Origin: Edaphobacter acidisoli | GTDB taxonomy: Bacteria; Acidobacteriota; Terriglobia; Terriglobales; Acidobacteriaceae | Length of the DNA stretch: 64,000 nt | Direction: 5' to 3' | Assembly: GCF_014642855.1 (NCBI RefSeq) | Contig: NZ_BMJB01000001.1 | Coordinates: 310,001-374,000 of the forward strand | In this document: positions 33,151 to 43,005 of the stretch, piece after piece | Position numbering within the stretch: the first letter of the stretch is position 1 | Layout of the letters: each line of letters begins with the position of its first letter | Position numbers and translations under genes: made by a program | The notes under the pieces: model-generated | Told to the model about the DNA's origin: nothing | The model's database searches: none | What the model saw: the letters and a program-made list of their open reading frames with translations, nothing else

Positions 33151-34050
33151 TCAAGCGATTCGAGAGGGAAGCTCAGGGACACCTTGAGCAGCTGAATGCG
33201 CCATGAAGAGAGCGCCATCCAGCGGGTGCTGATGCGGATGCTCCGTGGTAGCGGTGGTAATGAATAGAGTGCGCATTTGCTCGCCGCCAAAGGTAATGCT
33301 CGAGACGTGGCTGACAGGCAGTGTAATGCGGAGCTGCTCTTGGCCACTGGGGTCGAAGCGAATCACACAACCTGCTCCCCATTGGGCGGACCAGAGATGA
33401 TCGTCGGCGTCGACTGTGATGCCGTCGGGCATGCCGTCCTGTTCGTTAGTTGTAATCCAAGGGATTGGGCGGGAAAGAGCGCCAGAGGAGATGTCGTAGT
33501 CGAAGCGCGTGATGGAACGACGCAGTGAGTCAGTGTGATAGAGGTGGAGACCATCGCGGCTGAAGGCAAGGCCATTCGAGCAAAGCACACCACTAAGGAC
33601 CGGGGTAAGTGTCCCGTCAAGTTCGAGGCGAAAGAGATTACCCGAGTGACTGCCGTCTAGCGATAAGGTTCCGCAAAAGACGCGACCGATGGGGTCTGCA
33701 ATGACGTCGTTGAAGCGCATGCCATCGTGCGTGGGATGGGGCGCGATGAGGATTTCACTCGAAGTGGAGGTCCAGCGGTCGATGCGGCCGTTGGCCAGGA
33801 AGAGAAGGAGCGATCCGTTCTGTTGGATGGTGAAGCCACCCAGGAATGCTCCTCCGAGTGAATTATCTGCATCGCGGATGAGTTCGGTGAACCTGGTTTC
33901 GGGGTCGAAGCGGTAGAGGCGAGCGCGAGGAACATCGCACCAGTAGAGCTTGCGGTCGATAGGATTCCAGAGCGGATTCTCCCCGATGTGGCAATGGGGA
34001 TTAGCGGCAACGTTCAAGCCCGAAATTAGACGAGTATTGGGCTCATTCAT
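33151..34050 (-). CDS. SMP-30/gluconolactonase-family lactonase
   Basis: A 299-residue six-bladed propeller enzyme that hydrolyses sugar lactones with a divalent metal. The metal residues are recognisable: E24 in HIGENPLW, Asn in RFNDVIADP and SNGLAFS, and Asp in DGITVDADDHLW. No signal peptide, so probably cytoplasmic. The start at 34050 (MNEPNTRL) gives a normal family length; the frame is open further upstream through the shared promoter. It diverges from the glycosidase-like gene at 34160 with a perfect 16-bp palindrome between them. It could open lactones made by the PQQ sugar dehydrogenases (inference). Confidence 0.88.
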   Translation of the reverse strand: MNEPNTRLISGLNVAANPHCHIGENPLWNPIDRKLYWCDVPRARLYRFDPETRFTELIRDADNSLGGAFLGGFTIQQNGSLLLFLANGRIDRWTSTSSEILIAPHPTHDGMRFNDVIADPIGRVFCGTLSLDGSHSGNLFRLELDGTLTPVLSGVLCSNGLAFSRDGLHLYHTDSLRRSITRFDYDISSGALSRPIPWITTNEQDGMPDGITVDADDHLWSAQWGAGCVIRFDPSGQEQLRITLPVSHVSSITFGGEQMRTLFITTATTEHPHQHPLDGALFMAHSAAQGVPELPSRIA

Positions 34051-34075
34051 GATTGACAGTCCATATATAGGAATA

Positions 34076-34091
34076 GTAGAACATGTTCTAC
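34076..34091. promoter_or_regulatory. Perfect 16-bp palindromic operator, copy 1
   Basis: GTAGAACATGTTCTAC is a perfect palindrome between the divergent SMP-30 lactonase and the gene at 34160. A copy differing by one base lies at 59330-59345 between another divergent pair, so a shared transcription factor is likely. Confidence 0.6.
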
Positions 34092-34159
34092 ACATAAGAA
34101 CACGAGGAAGAGACGTGTTTAGACTGGGGTTTCTGAAGGGCAAAGGTCCGGAGGTTCGA

Positions 34160-36565
34160 ATGAAGACTGCGATGTTGACAGGTGCGTTGCTGCTGGCGGG
34201 AGTGAAATATGCGTGGGCACAGGATACGATCCCATTGCTGCCTCCGGGGGCCGATATCCCGCGGATGGTTTCGCCGTCTATCGACAAGCCGGGTGAGCCA
34301 TTTTCTTATGCAAGCCGACCAACGGACCAGATCGGCGTCATGCATGCGACGGCCGGCACTGAGATAACTCCGGAGGGATTTCTCTATACAGGCTACGGGG
34401 AGCTGATGTTCTACGTCGGCATCGACAGGACGCCGATCTCGGCCCGCGTGCGGACGCTCGAAGATGGTCATCTGCCGATTGTGCACTATACGGTGGCGCA
34501 TGATGGGCTCGAGTATCGCTTTACGGTGTTTGCTGCTTCGCTCGGGACGGAACAAATGGGCGGGCAGGTGGTGAACTTTATCCGTGTCACCATCCATAAT
34601 CCGGGAACGAACGAGAGGCATGGTTTCCTCACGACGGCGTGGCGGTATCAAGGAGAGCAGACGACGCCGTTTTCATCCGGTGACAACCGCTTTCGAAGGC
34701 CAGTGAAGGGAGATCACCCAGGCGCCTATCAACAGCCCGGTGATGCATTCCGCCCGAATGCGGTGTACACGACGGAAGGGGATGCGATGCTCCAGGATGA
34801 CAGGGCTATCTATTTCTTTCCGCAGCAGCCGAAGCCGCAGTTTCGGCCTGCGCTGAACGATTACTACAATCACATCGCGCAGCTCAACACGAAGATGACG
34901 GCGACACCGACGACTCCGGTGGCTACTGCGGAATATGAAGTTGCAGTTCCCGCCGGAGCTGAGAAAGTCCTGGACTTCAAAATGCCTTTGGAGCCAGTGG
35001 CGAAGGCTGGTTCCGAGTTCGACGCAGTGGAGCGGGCGAGCTTCGACGATCGCCGCGCGAAGGTGCGCGAGTTTTGGAACGGGATCATTGCCCAGGGTAT
35101 TGACATCGAGACACCGGAAGACAAGGTGAACCAGACCTTCAAGACGAGCCTGGTCAACGATCTCATGTCTCTGAATAAAGTTGGGGATGACTATGTGCAG
35201 ACGATTAATCAGCTGCATTACCACGGATTTTACCTGCGAGACTCCACTGATTTCGTGCGTATGTACGATACGTCTGGCTACACGAAGATAGCGGGTCACG
35301 TGGTGGACTTCTTCGCCACCAAGCAGCAGGTAGACGGAAACTTTCTTTCGCAACCAGGGCAATACGACGGATGGGGCCAGGCGCTGTGGACCTACGGTGA
35401 ACACTATCGGATGACGCACGACAAGGCTTTTGCGGAGGAGGTGTATCCGCGCGTAGTGCGTGCCGTGGATTGGCTTCAGGGAGCCATTGCATTGGACCCG
35501 ATGCATCTGGTTCCTGCGACAGATGTGCGTGACAACGAGTTTGTGCCCGGCCATTTGACGGGATATAACTTTCTGGCGCTGGACGGTCTACAGGCGGCTG
35601 TGTTGCTCGCACATGACTTGAATCACCCGCAGGACGAAGCGCGATTCCGCAGGCTTGAGAGTGAACTGCATGCTTCATTTATGAAGCGGCTGGACGAGGT
35701 GACCGCAACGACGGGAGGGTATATTCCTCCTACACTGAATGGTGGCACAGAGGGAACAGACTGGGGAAACCTGCTGGCCCTGACTCCAGAGCAACAGTTG
35801 TCTCCATTCGATCCGAAGGTGACGGCGACGTTGCGGGCGACACAGGCGCACTATCAGGAGGGGTTGATCACATATCATCAGCCAGACCAGGGTGTGTATC
35901 TGCACCACTATTTGACGATCAAGAACACGTTGACGGAGCTGATTCGTGGGGAGCAGGACCAGGCTATCCGCGAGATGTACGCGGTGCTGCTGCATACCAG
36001 CTCGACGAACGCAGGCTTTGAGTACTCGATAAGGCCGTGGGGCGACCGGGACTTCAGCGGCAATCTTGCTCCGCATGGATGGATGGCGGTGGAGTACAGA
36101 AACATGCTGCGCAACATGATGGTGCGCGAAGATGGCGATACGCTTCATTTGCTGTCTGCTGTGTCGCCTGAATGGGTGGGCGCTGGGAAGACGATTTCGG
36201 TGGAACGAGCGGCCACATACTTCGGTACAGTGGGATTTCGGTTGGAGTCGACGACGGACACGACAGCAGTGTTGCGGCTCTCGATCGATCGCAGTGGGCA
36301 GCATGCTCCGGGGAAGGTCGTGATGCATCTGCCGTGGTTTGTGAACCGCGAGACCGCGCATGCAACAGCGAACGGAAGGACGCTGCCTGTGACGGCTGGT
36401 GCCATCGTGATTCCAGTAGGAGTCGAGCAGGTGAATCTGAGGTGGCAGAGGCTTCCGCTGCCCAAAGACTATCCAGCCAGTTATACGGACGCTGTGAAGC
36501 AGTACAAGCAAGAGTATCTGAGGCGTTATGAAGCGCTGACAGGCTGGGACGGGCAGAAGAATTGA
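34160..36565 (+). CDS. Exported glycosidase-like protein of unknown family
   Basis: An 801-residue exported protein (signal MKTAMLTGALLLAGVKYAWAQ, GGAGG 5 bp before the ATG). Residues about 60-320 are strand-rich (a sandwich domain). Residues about 320-650 are helical with repeated toroid-like patterns (YLRDSTDFVRMYDTSGY, DGWGQALWTYGEHYRMTHDKAF, VYPRVVRAVDWLQG), resembling the (alpha/alpha)6 barrels of GH63, GH78 and similar families, and a C-terminal sandwich follows. Candidate acidic residues are LRDST, ATDVRDNEF and GGTEGTDWGNL. I cannot place it in a named GH family. It heads a cluster with an acyltransferase and a TonB receptor and probably acts on an outer glycan. Confidence 0.7.
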   Translation: MKTAMLTGALLLAGVKYAWAQDTIPLLPPGADIPRMVSPSIDKPGEPFSYASRPTDQIGVMHATAGTEITPEGFLYTGYGELMFYVGIDRTPISARVRTLEDGHLPIVHYTVAHDGLEYRFTVFAASLGTEQMGGQVVNFIRVTIHNPGTNERHGFLTTAWRYQGEQTTPFSSGDNRFRRPVKGDHPGAYQQPGDAFRPNAVYTTEGDAMLQDDRAIYFFPQQPKPQFRPALNDYYNHIAQLNTKMTATPTTPVATAEYEVAVPAGAEKVLDFKMPLEPVAKAGSEFDAVERASFDDRRAKVREFWNGIIAQGIDIETPEDKVNQTFKTSLVNDLMSLNKVGDDYVQTINQLHYHGFYLRDSTDFVRMYDTSGYTKIAGHVVDFFATKQQVDGNFLSQPGQYDGWGQALWTYGEHYRMTHDKAFAEEVYPRVVRAVDWLQGAIALDPMHLVPATDVRDNEFVPGHLTGYNFLALDGLQAAVLLAHDLNHPQDEARFRRLESELHASFMKRLDEVTATTGGYIPPTLNGGTEGTDWGNLLALTPEQQLSPFDPKVTATLRATQAHYQEGLITYHQPDQGVYLHHYLTIKNTLTELIRGEQDQAIREMYAVLLHTSSTNAGFEYSIRPWGDRDFSGNLAPHGWMAVEYRNMLRNMMVREDGDTLHLLSAVSPEWVGAGKTISVERAATYFGTVGFRLESTTDTTAVLRLSIDRSGQHAPGKVVMHLPWFVNRETAHATANGRTLPVTAGAIVIPVGVEQVNLRWQRLPLPKDYPASYTDAVKQYKQEYLRRYEALTGWDGQKN

Positions 36566-36595
36566 TGGAACGATGACCAACCTCACGGAGCAAGC

Positions 36596-37729
36596 ATGGG
36601 AACTATGGTGAAAGAGCAGGCATGTCTCGACCTGGGAAAGTCTCAGCGGTTGACCTCGCTGGATGCGTTCCGCGGCCTGACTATGGCGTTCATGGTGTTG
36701 GTGAGCAATCCGGGGAGCTTGGCGATCTATAGACCGCTTGACCACTCGCCATGGCATGGATGGACCATCACGGATGTGGTGTTTCCTTCGTTTCTATGGA
36801 TTGTTGGCGTAGCGATTACATTGTCTCTTGGCAAGCGTCTGGAGCGGGGAGTTGCGAAGCGGACGATCTTTGCGCAAGCCTGTCGGCGGGCACTAATTCT
36901 GTATCTGCTTGGGTTGTTGATCTATGCGATTCCGAGCTTCAGTTTTGCGACGCTCCGGTGGCTCGGGGTGTTGCAGCGCATTGCGATCTGCTATCTGGCG
37001 GGGACGGCACTTTATCTTACAGCGCGCCTTCGAACGCAGATTCTGTGGCTCTGTGGAATCCTGCTGGCGTACTGGCTGGCGATGAAGCTGATTCCCGTGC
37101 CCGGGTTTGGAGCGGGGAACTTCAGCGTTGAGGGGAATCTGGCGCACTACGTTGATCGTATTGTGCTGGGACGGCATAACTATGCGGGGACGGGGACGTG
37201 GGATCCGGAGGGAATTGTCAGTACTCTGCCTGCAATCGGCACAACAATCTTCGGCATGATCGCTGGACGCATGCTGGCCTTGAAGAAGACGGTCACCGAG
37301 CGCGTTGTGTGGCTGTTTTTTCTAGGCAATGCGTTGCTTGCCGCTGGCGTGTTTCTTGAACTATGGATGCCGATCAACAAGAAGCTTTGGACAGACTCCT
37401 TCTGCCTATTTATGGCGGGGATGGATTTCGTAATCTTCGCGATGTTCCTGTGGTGTTTGGATGGGGTGAAGGTGAAATGGAGGATCGCACCGTTGCTGGC
37501 GTTTGGAAAGAATGCACTCGCTATCTATATGGTTTCCGAGTTGCTTTCTGCTGTGCTGTACAGCGTCCCCGCGGGGGGCGTTTCACTGCACGAGCGAATC
37601 TTTCACGCGACCTTTGAGGGGCTGGCGCGGCCTGCAACCTCATCCTTGATGTACGCCATAGCGTATATGATGCTGATGTATTTTCTGGCATGGTTTATGG
37701 ATAAGAAGCAGTGGTACGTAAAGATTTAA
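36596..37729 (+). CDS. HGSNAT/DUF5009-like membrane acyltransferase
   Basis: A 377-residue inner-membrane protein with about 10 hydrophobic segments. The N-terminal signature RLTSLDAFRGLTMAFMVLV and HGWTITDVVFPSFLWIVGVA belong to the heparan-alpha-glucosaminide N-acetyltransferase/DUF5009 family, thought to move acyl groups across the membrane onto sugars. A catalytic-type histidine (DHSPWHGW) is present. GGAG lies 5 bp before the ATG. It sits 30 bp after the glycosidase-like gene and 36 bp before the TonB receptor, so the three likely form one operon for uptake and processing of an amino- or acyl-sugar glycan (inference). Confidence 0.82.
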   Translation: MGTMVKEQACLDLGKSQRLTSLDAFRGLTMAFMVLVSNPGSLAIYRPLDHSPWHGWTITDVVFPSFLWIVGVAITLSLGKRLERGVAKRTIFAQACRRALILYLLGLLIYAIPSFSFATLRWLGVLQRIAICYLAGTALYLTARLRTQILWLCGILLAYWLAMKLIPVPGFGAGNFSVEGNLAHYVDRIVLGRHNYAGTGTWDPEGIVSTLPAIGTTIFGMIAGRMLALKKTVTERVVWLFFLGNALLAAGVFLELWMPINKKLWTDSFCLFMAGMDFVIFAMFLWCLDGVKVKWRIAPLLAFGKNALAIYMVSELLSAVLYSVPAGGVSLHERIFHATFEGLARPATSSLMYAIAYMMLMYFLAWFMDKKQWYVKI

Positions 37730-37765
37730 TGGAAGACTGTGGGTGAAATGAGAGGTGCCGGAGCG

Positions 37766-40090
37766 ATGTGGAAAGTTTTCCTCATTGCAATCATTGCCGC
37801 GTCTTTAATGTTTGCTGGCCCTGCGTGGGGGCAAGCAAGTACAGGCGTGTTAGTTCTAAGCATTACGGATTCGGCCGGGCTTGGTTTGAAGTCCACAGTT
37901 GAAGTCGTTAGCGAAGCAAATCAGTACAAGCAAGAGTTTGCTACGGATGCCGGTGGCAATCTTTTCATTCACGATCTTCACTTCGGTGTTTACCAAATAT
38001 TGGCGAAAGGGACGGGCTTTTCCTCGGCTTCGGCAACGCTGAATATTCGGTCAGAAATTCCGGTAAGGTATCGGATCGAGCTGAAGATTGCCCCGGTGTC
38101 TGCGTCAGTGACGGTGGATATTGAGAATACATTGCTAGATCCGTATCGTCCTTCGTCGGTCATGCAGATTGGCCGGGAGCAGATTCGAGACCGGGTAGCG
38201 TCCCTGCCGGGCCGTTCGGTGCAGGACCTAGTGAACACGCAGCCAGGATGGTTGTATGAAGGCAATGCGGTATTGCATCCCCGTGGTTCGGAGTATCAAA
38301 CGCAATTTGTAGTGGATGGAATACCGCTGACAGATAACCGTTCACCGAGCTTCGGGCCGGAGATTGATGCGAATGATCTGGAGTCCATCAATATTTATAC
38401 GGCGGGTATCCCGGCAGAGTACGGACGCAAAATGGGCGGTGTAGTCGAGCTGAATACACAGCGGAACGCGCTGGCTGGCCTTCACGGACAACTGATTCTG
38501 TCAGGAGGGAGCTACCAGACAGCAGAGTCGTTTGGGCAGGTGCAGGATGTATGGGGAAAGAATGCGCTAACTGTGACTGCGTCTGGCAGCATGACGAATC
38601 ATTACCTCAACCCCGTTGTTCCAGAGAACTACACGAACCACGGAGCGACTGGAGATTTTTCACTCCGCTATGCAAGGGAGGTGGCACAGAGCGATCATTT
38701 TGCTTTGAGCGTACGGCATGAGTTGTCACAATTTGAGATCCCAAATGAGCTGGTGCAACAGCAGGCAGGGCAGCTCCAGCGCGGGGACAACTCTGAAACC
38801 ATGGTGGCAGTCGATTACCAGCATCTTCTCTCTGTAAACGTGCTGGGGAATCTCGATGGGATGGTTCGGAGCAAGGAAAACGGTCTTAGCTCAAATCCGC
38901 TCTCTACGCCTATTCTGGCATTTCAGGACAACCACTTTCGCGAAGGCTACGTGAAGGGGGCGATTTCAGTTCATCGCGAGAGGCAGGAGTGGAAAGCAGG
39001 CTTCGAAACTGACAATACCTTTCTACATGAGAACTTTCATTACGACATCACTGATCCGTCGCAGTTTGATGAAGACACGCCGGGCAAACTTGACTTTGTG
39101 CAGAGCAGACCTGATCTGGAGCAGGCCGCGTTTGTGGAAGACCTGATCAGGCTGGGCAACTGGACCGTAAGCGCTGGGCTGCGTTGGGACCACTACCAGT
39201 TGCTGCTGAACGAACATGCGTTCAGTCCCCGATGGTCGGTTGCATATTATCTGCTCGCTCCGAAGGTAGTGTTGCATTTCTCATACGATCGGATATTTCA
39301 GACGCCTTCGAATGAAAATATTCTCATCTCCAGCTCTTCTGCAATTAGCCAGTTAAGTGCCAATGTGTTACATCTTCCGGTGAAGCCTTCGAGAGGGAAC
39401 TACTATGAAGGCGGCATGGAAAAGGCCTTCGGCGATAGGCTGCGGTTCGATGCGAACGTTTTTCGTAGGGACTTCCGTAACTATGCAGATGATGACCAGT
39501 TATTGAATACGGGAGTGAGTTATCCGATCTCCTTCGACAAAGCTGTCTTATATGGTCTGGAAGGAAAGCTGGAGCTAGTTCATGTAGGAAAGCTGTCGGG
39601 CTTTGCGAGTTACTCGTACATCGTGGGAAATGTATGGTTCCCGGTTACAGGAGGACTGTTTCTTGGAGACGACGTTGATCAGGTACTCAGCGGTGTGGGG
39701 CATTTCCCTGATTCGCAAGATCAGCGGAACACGATACGGACGAGATTCGAGTACAAAGTGAGCTCCCACTTGAGTGTGGCAAGCGGGTTGTCGTCAGGAT
39801 CTGGGCTCCCGTTCGAATACGGTGGCACAGAAGCGGAGGCATTGGCACAGTATGGCCCAGAAGTGGTCGATAGGCTAAATTTTGAGCGTGGACGCGTCAA
39901 GCCTTCGCTCGCCGTGAATGCATCGCTCATGCTGGTCGTCTATCACAGCGAGCGCGCAGATATCAGATTTCAGGCAGATGGAGAGAATTTGAACAATCGT
40001 CTGAACGTAATTGATTTTGGTGGGCTGTTTTCAGGGAATGCGATCGGGCCCGGGCGGAGCGCATATTTTCGATTGAATGCGAGCTTCTAA
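37766..40090 (+). CDS. TonB-dependent outer-membrane receptor
   Basis: About 774 residues with a Sec signal (MWKVFLIAIIAASLMFAGPAWGQ). A carboxypeptidase-regulatory-like domain (about 25-105) is followed by the plug (GRSVQDLVNTQPGWLYEG, VVDGIPLTDNRSP, AGIPAEYGRKMGGVVELNT) and the beta-barrel, ending in a terminal Phe (YFRLNASF). It would import an oligosaccharide or other ligand across the outer membrane. The start is uncertain: in-frame GTG 37739 and ATG 37748 are alternatives; 37766 follows AGAGG. It is the third gene of the 34160-40090 unit. Confidence 0.88.
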   Translation: MWKVFLIAIIAASLMFAGPAWGQASTGVLVLSITDSAGLGLKSTVEVVSEANQYKQEFATDAGGNLFIHDLHFGVYQILAKGTGFSSASATLNIRSEIPVRYRIELKIAPVSASVTVDIENTLLDPYRPSSVMQIGREQIRDRVASLPGRSVQDLVNTQPGWLYEGNAVLHPRGSEYQTQFVVDGIPLTDNRSPSFGPEIDANDLESINIYTAGIPAEYGRKMGGVVELNTQRNALAGLHGQLILSGGSYQTAESFGQVQDVWGKNALTVTASGSMTNHYLNPVVPENYTNHGATGDFSLRYAREVAQSDHFALSVRHELSQFEIPNELVQQQAGQLQRGDNSETMVAVDYQHLLSVNVLGNLDGMVRSKENGLSSNPLSTPILAFQDNHFREGYVKGAISVHRERQEWKAGFETDNTFLHENFHYDITDPSQFDEDTPGKLDFVQSRPDLEQAAFVEDLIRLGNWTVSAGLRWDHYQLLLNEHAFSPRWSVAYYLLAPKVVLHFSYDRIFQTPSNENILISSSSAISQLSANVLHLPVKPSRGNYYEGGMEKAFGDRLRFDANVFRRDFRNYADDDQLLNTGVSYPISFDKAVLYGLEGKLELVHVGKLSGFASYSYIVGNVWFPVTGGLFLGDDVDQVLSGVGHFPDSQDQRNTIRTRFEYKVSSHLSVASGLSSGSGLPFEYGGTEAEALAQYGPEVVDRLNFERGRVKPSLAVNASLMLVVYHSERADIRFQADGENLNNRLNVIDFGGLFSGNAIGPGRSAYFRLNASF

Positions 40091-40096
40091 GCAGAG

Positions 40097-41386
40097 CTAC
40101 CGTGCAAGGGGCTCTTTCCCAGTAGAACGAGCGAGTTTGGAGTCAGGAACGGTGACAGCGTAGATTGCGGCGGCCCCGACGATACCAGCCTCAGCCATGA
40201 TGGTCCAGGCATAGTTGTAGTTGTGGAGTTTGTCGAAGAGGCGGCCTGCAAGCCATGGTGCAATCCACTGTCCGGCAGAATAGCCCATGATGAGGATGGC
40301 CAGTAGCTTACCGAGCGAGGAGATGCCGAAGCATTCAGCCGTCACCAGAGGAATAAGCATATAGTCAGCCCCTACGGCGAAGCCGAAGATAATGGCGAAA
40401 CTCCAGGCGGCTGCGGGCTGGTGGGCTAAGAAGAGAATAGGGATTGCGCCGCCGATGACGAGATAGAAGAGAGCCATGGTGTTCTTCTTCTGGAAGCGAT
40501 CGACGATATAGCCGATAAGGACGCGGCCTCCCAGGCTCGAGGCGAGCAGTGCTGAGAGTAGTTGTGAAGCTTCGGCTTTCGAGTAGCCCTGGTCTGTGAG
40601 GAAGAAGATGAAATGCTGAATAATGGCGTTGATGGCTCCGATGACGAGCGTGGCCCCGATGAGAATGAGCCAGAAGTTGCGAGTGCGAATCGATGCAAGG
40701 GCTCCAGTCGACTTATCTGTTGATTTCGCCTCTTCGATGTAATTGTTGCCGTCGGGGAAGAGGCCAAGGTCGGCTGGTGCAGAGCGCGTGACAAATAAGT
40801 TGATGGGAGTGAGGACAAAGAGCGAAATGACTCCTGCAATCTCAATGGCGTGACGCCAGCCAAAGTTGTGGATCAGAATATTGGCTGAGATAGGAGCGAT
40901 AACGCCGCCGAGCCCAAGGCCCAGGTAAGCGTAGCCCATGGCACGGCCACGGTGAACCCGGAACCATTGAGTAATGAGAACCTGGTTGGCAATGGGCCCG
41001 GTGAGTGTGTAACCCATTACTTCGAGCACACAGAGAATCTCGTACTGCCAAAGGCGGGTCATGCAGCCCATGAGAATAAGCGGAACACCAATGAGCCCGA
41101 CACCCGAGAGTATGACGCGCCGGGTGCCGATGCGGTCGATGATTGCTCCTGTGACGAGGCTGAAAGGAATGCCCGCGGCGATGAATCCAATCAGAAAGCC
41201 CTGCGTTACCTGGGCGCGGGTGAATCCTAGTGAGGTGGAAAGGGAAGGGTAGAAGACGGGGAAACCATAGTAGATCATCCCCACAGCGAAGAAGAGGTTG
41301 ATGAATGCGACTACAACAATCCACCAGCCGTAAAAGATGACGGTTGAGGGGTGATCACTTCGGCTAGATTGCCGCGTCAGTTGCAT
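40097..41386 (-). CDS. MFS transporter, OFA/monocarboxylate-like
   Basis: A 429-residue inner-membrane transporter with about 12 hydrophobic segments. FYGWWIVVVAFINLFFAVGMIYYGFPVFYP and GYAYLGLGLGGVIAPI are typical of the oxalate/formate antiporter-like branch, which carries small organic or sugar acids. It is the last gene of the operon (26 bp after the PQQ gene) and probably imports the oxidised product. It converges with the TonB receptor (6 bp gap). Substrate unknown. Confidence 0.85.
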   Translation of the reverse strand: MQLTRQSSRSDHPSTVIFYGWWIVVVAFINLFFAVGMIYYGFPVFYPSLSTSLGFTRAQVTQGFLIGFIAAGIPFSLVTGAIIDRIGTRRVILSGVGLIGVPLILMGCMTRLWQYEILCVLEVMGYTLTGPIANQVLITQWFRVHRGRAMGYAYLGLGLGGVIAPISANILIHNFGWRHAIEIAGVISLFVLTPINLFVTRSAPADLGLFPDGNNYIEEAKSTDKSTGALASIRTRNFWLILIGATLVIGAINAIIQHFIFFLTDQGYSKAEASQLLSALLASSLGGRVLIGYIVDRFQKKNTMALFYLVIGGAIPILFLAHQPAAAWSFAIIFGFAVGADYMLIPLVTAECFGISSLGKLLAILIMGYSAGQWIAPWLAGRLFDKLHNYNYAWTIMAEAGIVGAAAIYAVTVPDSKLARSTGKEPLAR

Positions 41387-41412
41387 CTGAATCTCAGTAT
41401 CTCAGCTCAGGA

Positions 41413-43005
41413 CTAGTTTGACGGCAGGCTCCAGGCATACAAGACGCCATCAACTCCTGTCAGAACATATTGTCTGCCGTTGAGTTGGTAGGTCATCGGA
41501 GCATTACTGAGTGAGCCACCGCCGCGTGTGTGCCAGAGCACCGTACCGTTCTCTGGATCAAGTGCAAGAAGATTGCCCGAGATGTCTCCGGTGAAGAGCA
41601 GATGGCCTGCCGTGGTGAGGATGCCTGGTGTGCCAAGGCCGATACCACTCTCGCGCTGCCAGCGGACCTTTCCTGTTTGATAGTCCAGTGCGAGTAGAAC
41701 CGATGTCGAGATGAGAGACTGCGAACCGCCACCCTGGTGGTCTTCGGGAAGACCATTGGGGCCGAGCGCAAGATACCAATAGCCGTAGCCTTCTTGTGCG
41801 TTGACGTAGAAGAGTTTCGTCTGAGGATCGTAGCTGGGCGACATCCAGTTGGTGGCTCCGTCCGCAGCGCCTTCGACAAGTGCTCCGTCCGGCTGGGGCT
41901 CCGTTGCAGGATCGGGAATGGGGCTACCTTTGGCGTCGACGCCTTTCGAAAAGTTGATTTTGACGTAGGGCTGCGAGAGAAGATTCTCGCCGGTCTTACG
42001 GTCGAGAACGAAGAAGTATCCGTTTCTGCTTGCCTGCGCGATGAGCTTGCGCGGTTTGCCGTGAAAGTCAGCATCGAAGAGGACCGGCGTTTCGACGGCG
42101 TCCCAATCGTGCGTGTCATGCGGTGAGGCCTGGAACGACCAGACGATTGCACCCGTGTCAGGATTGAGGGCGAGAATGCAACTGGTGTAAAGATTGGCTC
42201 CCGCACGGCCAACGCCAGCCAGAACCGGATGTGGGTTGCCGGAGCCCCAGTAAAGCAGGTTGAGATCGGGATCATAGGTTCCGGTAATCCACATCGCTCC
42301 GCCGCCACGAGACATCGACTTTTCATTGGGCCAGGTTTTGGCAGCGGGATCGCCGGGTTGGGGAAGTGCGAAGGTCTTCCAGACAAGCTTGCCTGTCTCC
42401 CAATCACGCGCTTCGATGAAGTGAGGAACGTCTGCTTCATCGCCGGAGGTTCCGAGGATGATGCGGCCTTTGACGATGAGCGGTGCGATGCTGAGGTAGT
42501 AGCCAAATTTCACGTCGGCTATTTCAACGTCCCAGAGTTTGTTGCCATTGCGCGCATCGAGACAGATCAGGTGGGCATCCGGTGTACCGAAGTAAATGCG
42601 GCCGTTGTAGTAGGCGACGCCTCTCTGGCCAAGATGGTCTCCCTCTGAGGGGCGGCGGAAATCCCAAATTTTTTGGCCGGTCTTTGCGTCCACAGCCCAG
42701 ACGATGTCAGGTACGGTGAAGTAGAGGATGCTACCAATCTGAAGCGGAGTGGATTTGAGCGTTGCAGCGTGTGTTTGAAAGGCCCAAGCAAGTTGCAGAG
42801 AGTGGACGTTGCTTTGATTGATCTGCGCAAGCGAGCTATAGCGGCGACCGGAGTAATCGCCGTTGTAAGTGGGCCACGAATTGGCTACGGGAGATAGCGA
42901 GATATCCGGTTCAGGGGTCTGGGCTGAGAGCGCCAGGGAAGCGTAGAGCACGAGGCAGACTGCAGCCGCGCTACTTGAGTGTTTCCAAATACGAAAAAAC
43001 ATCAT
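41413..43005 (-). CDS. PQQ-dependent dehydrogenase, periplasmic, second copy
   Basis: A 530-residue exported quinoprotein (signal about 1-29) strongly resembling the one at 22732: WPTYNGDYSGRRYSSLAQI, LLYWGSGNPHPVL, and SPHDTHDWD (294-302) with D300 as likely base and D302 at the lanthanide-type position. Propeller W-motifs recur (AKTGQKIWDF, DTGAIVWSF, YQTGKVRWQ, ENGTVLWHT). Its start overlaps the cytochrome gene upstream by 35 bp, so the two are translationally linked. It lies in an operon with a TonB receptor, an aminotransferase and an MFS transporter. Substrate is unknown. Confidence 0.88.
   Translation of the reverse strand: MMFFRIWKHSSSAAAVCLVLYASLALSAQTPEPDISLSPVANSWPTYNGDYSGRRYSSLAQINQSNVHSLQLAWAFQTHAATLKSTPLQIGSILYFTVPDIVWAVDAKTGQKIWDFRRPSEGDHLGQRGVAYYNGRIYFGTPDAHLICLDARNGNKLWDVEIADVKFGYYLSIAPLIVKGRIILGTSGDEADVPHFIEARDWETGKLVWKTFALPQPGDPAAKTWPNEKSMSRGGGAMWITGTYDPDLNLLYWGSGNPHPVLAGVGRAGANLYTSCILALNPDTGAIVWSFQASPHDTHDWDAVETPVLFDADFHGKPRKLIAQASRNGYFFVLDRKTGENLLSQPYVKINFSKGVDAKGSPIPDPATEPQPDGALVEGAADGATNWMSPSYDPQTKLFYVNAQEGYGYWYLALGPNGLPEDHQGGGSQSLISTSVLLALDYQTGKVRWQRESGIGLGTPGILTTAGHLLFTGDISGNLLALDPENGTVLWHTRGGGSLSNAPMTYQLNGRQYVLTGVDGVLYAWSLPSN

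Noticed and set aside
35675..36757. 360-codon minus-strand frame opposite the glycosidase-like gene
   Set aside because: No recognisable domain, and it crosses two real genes.
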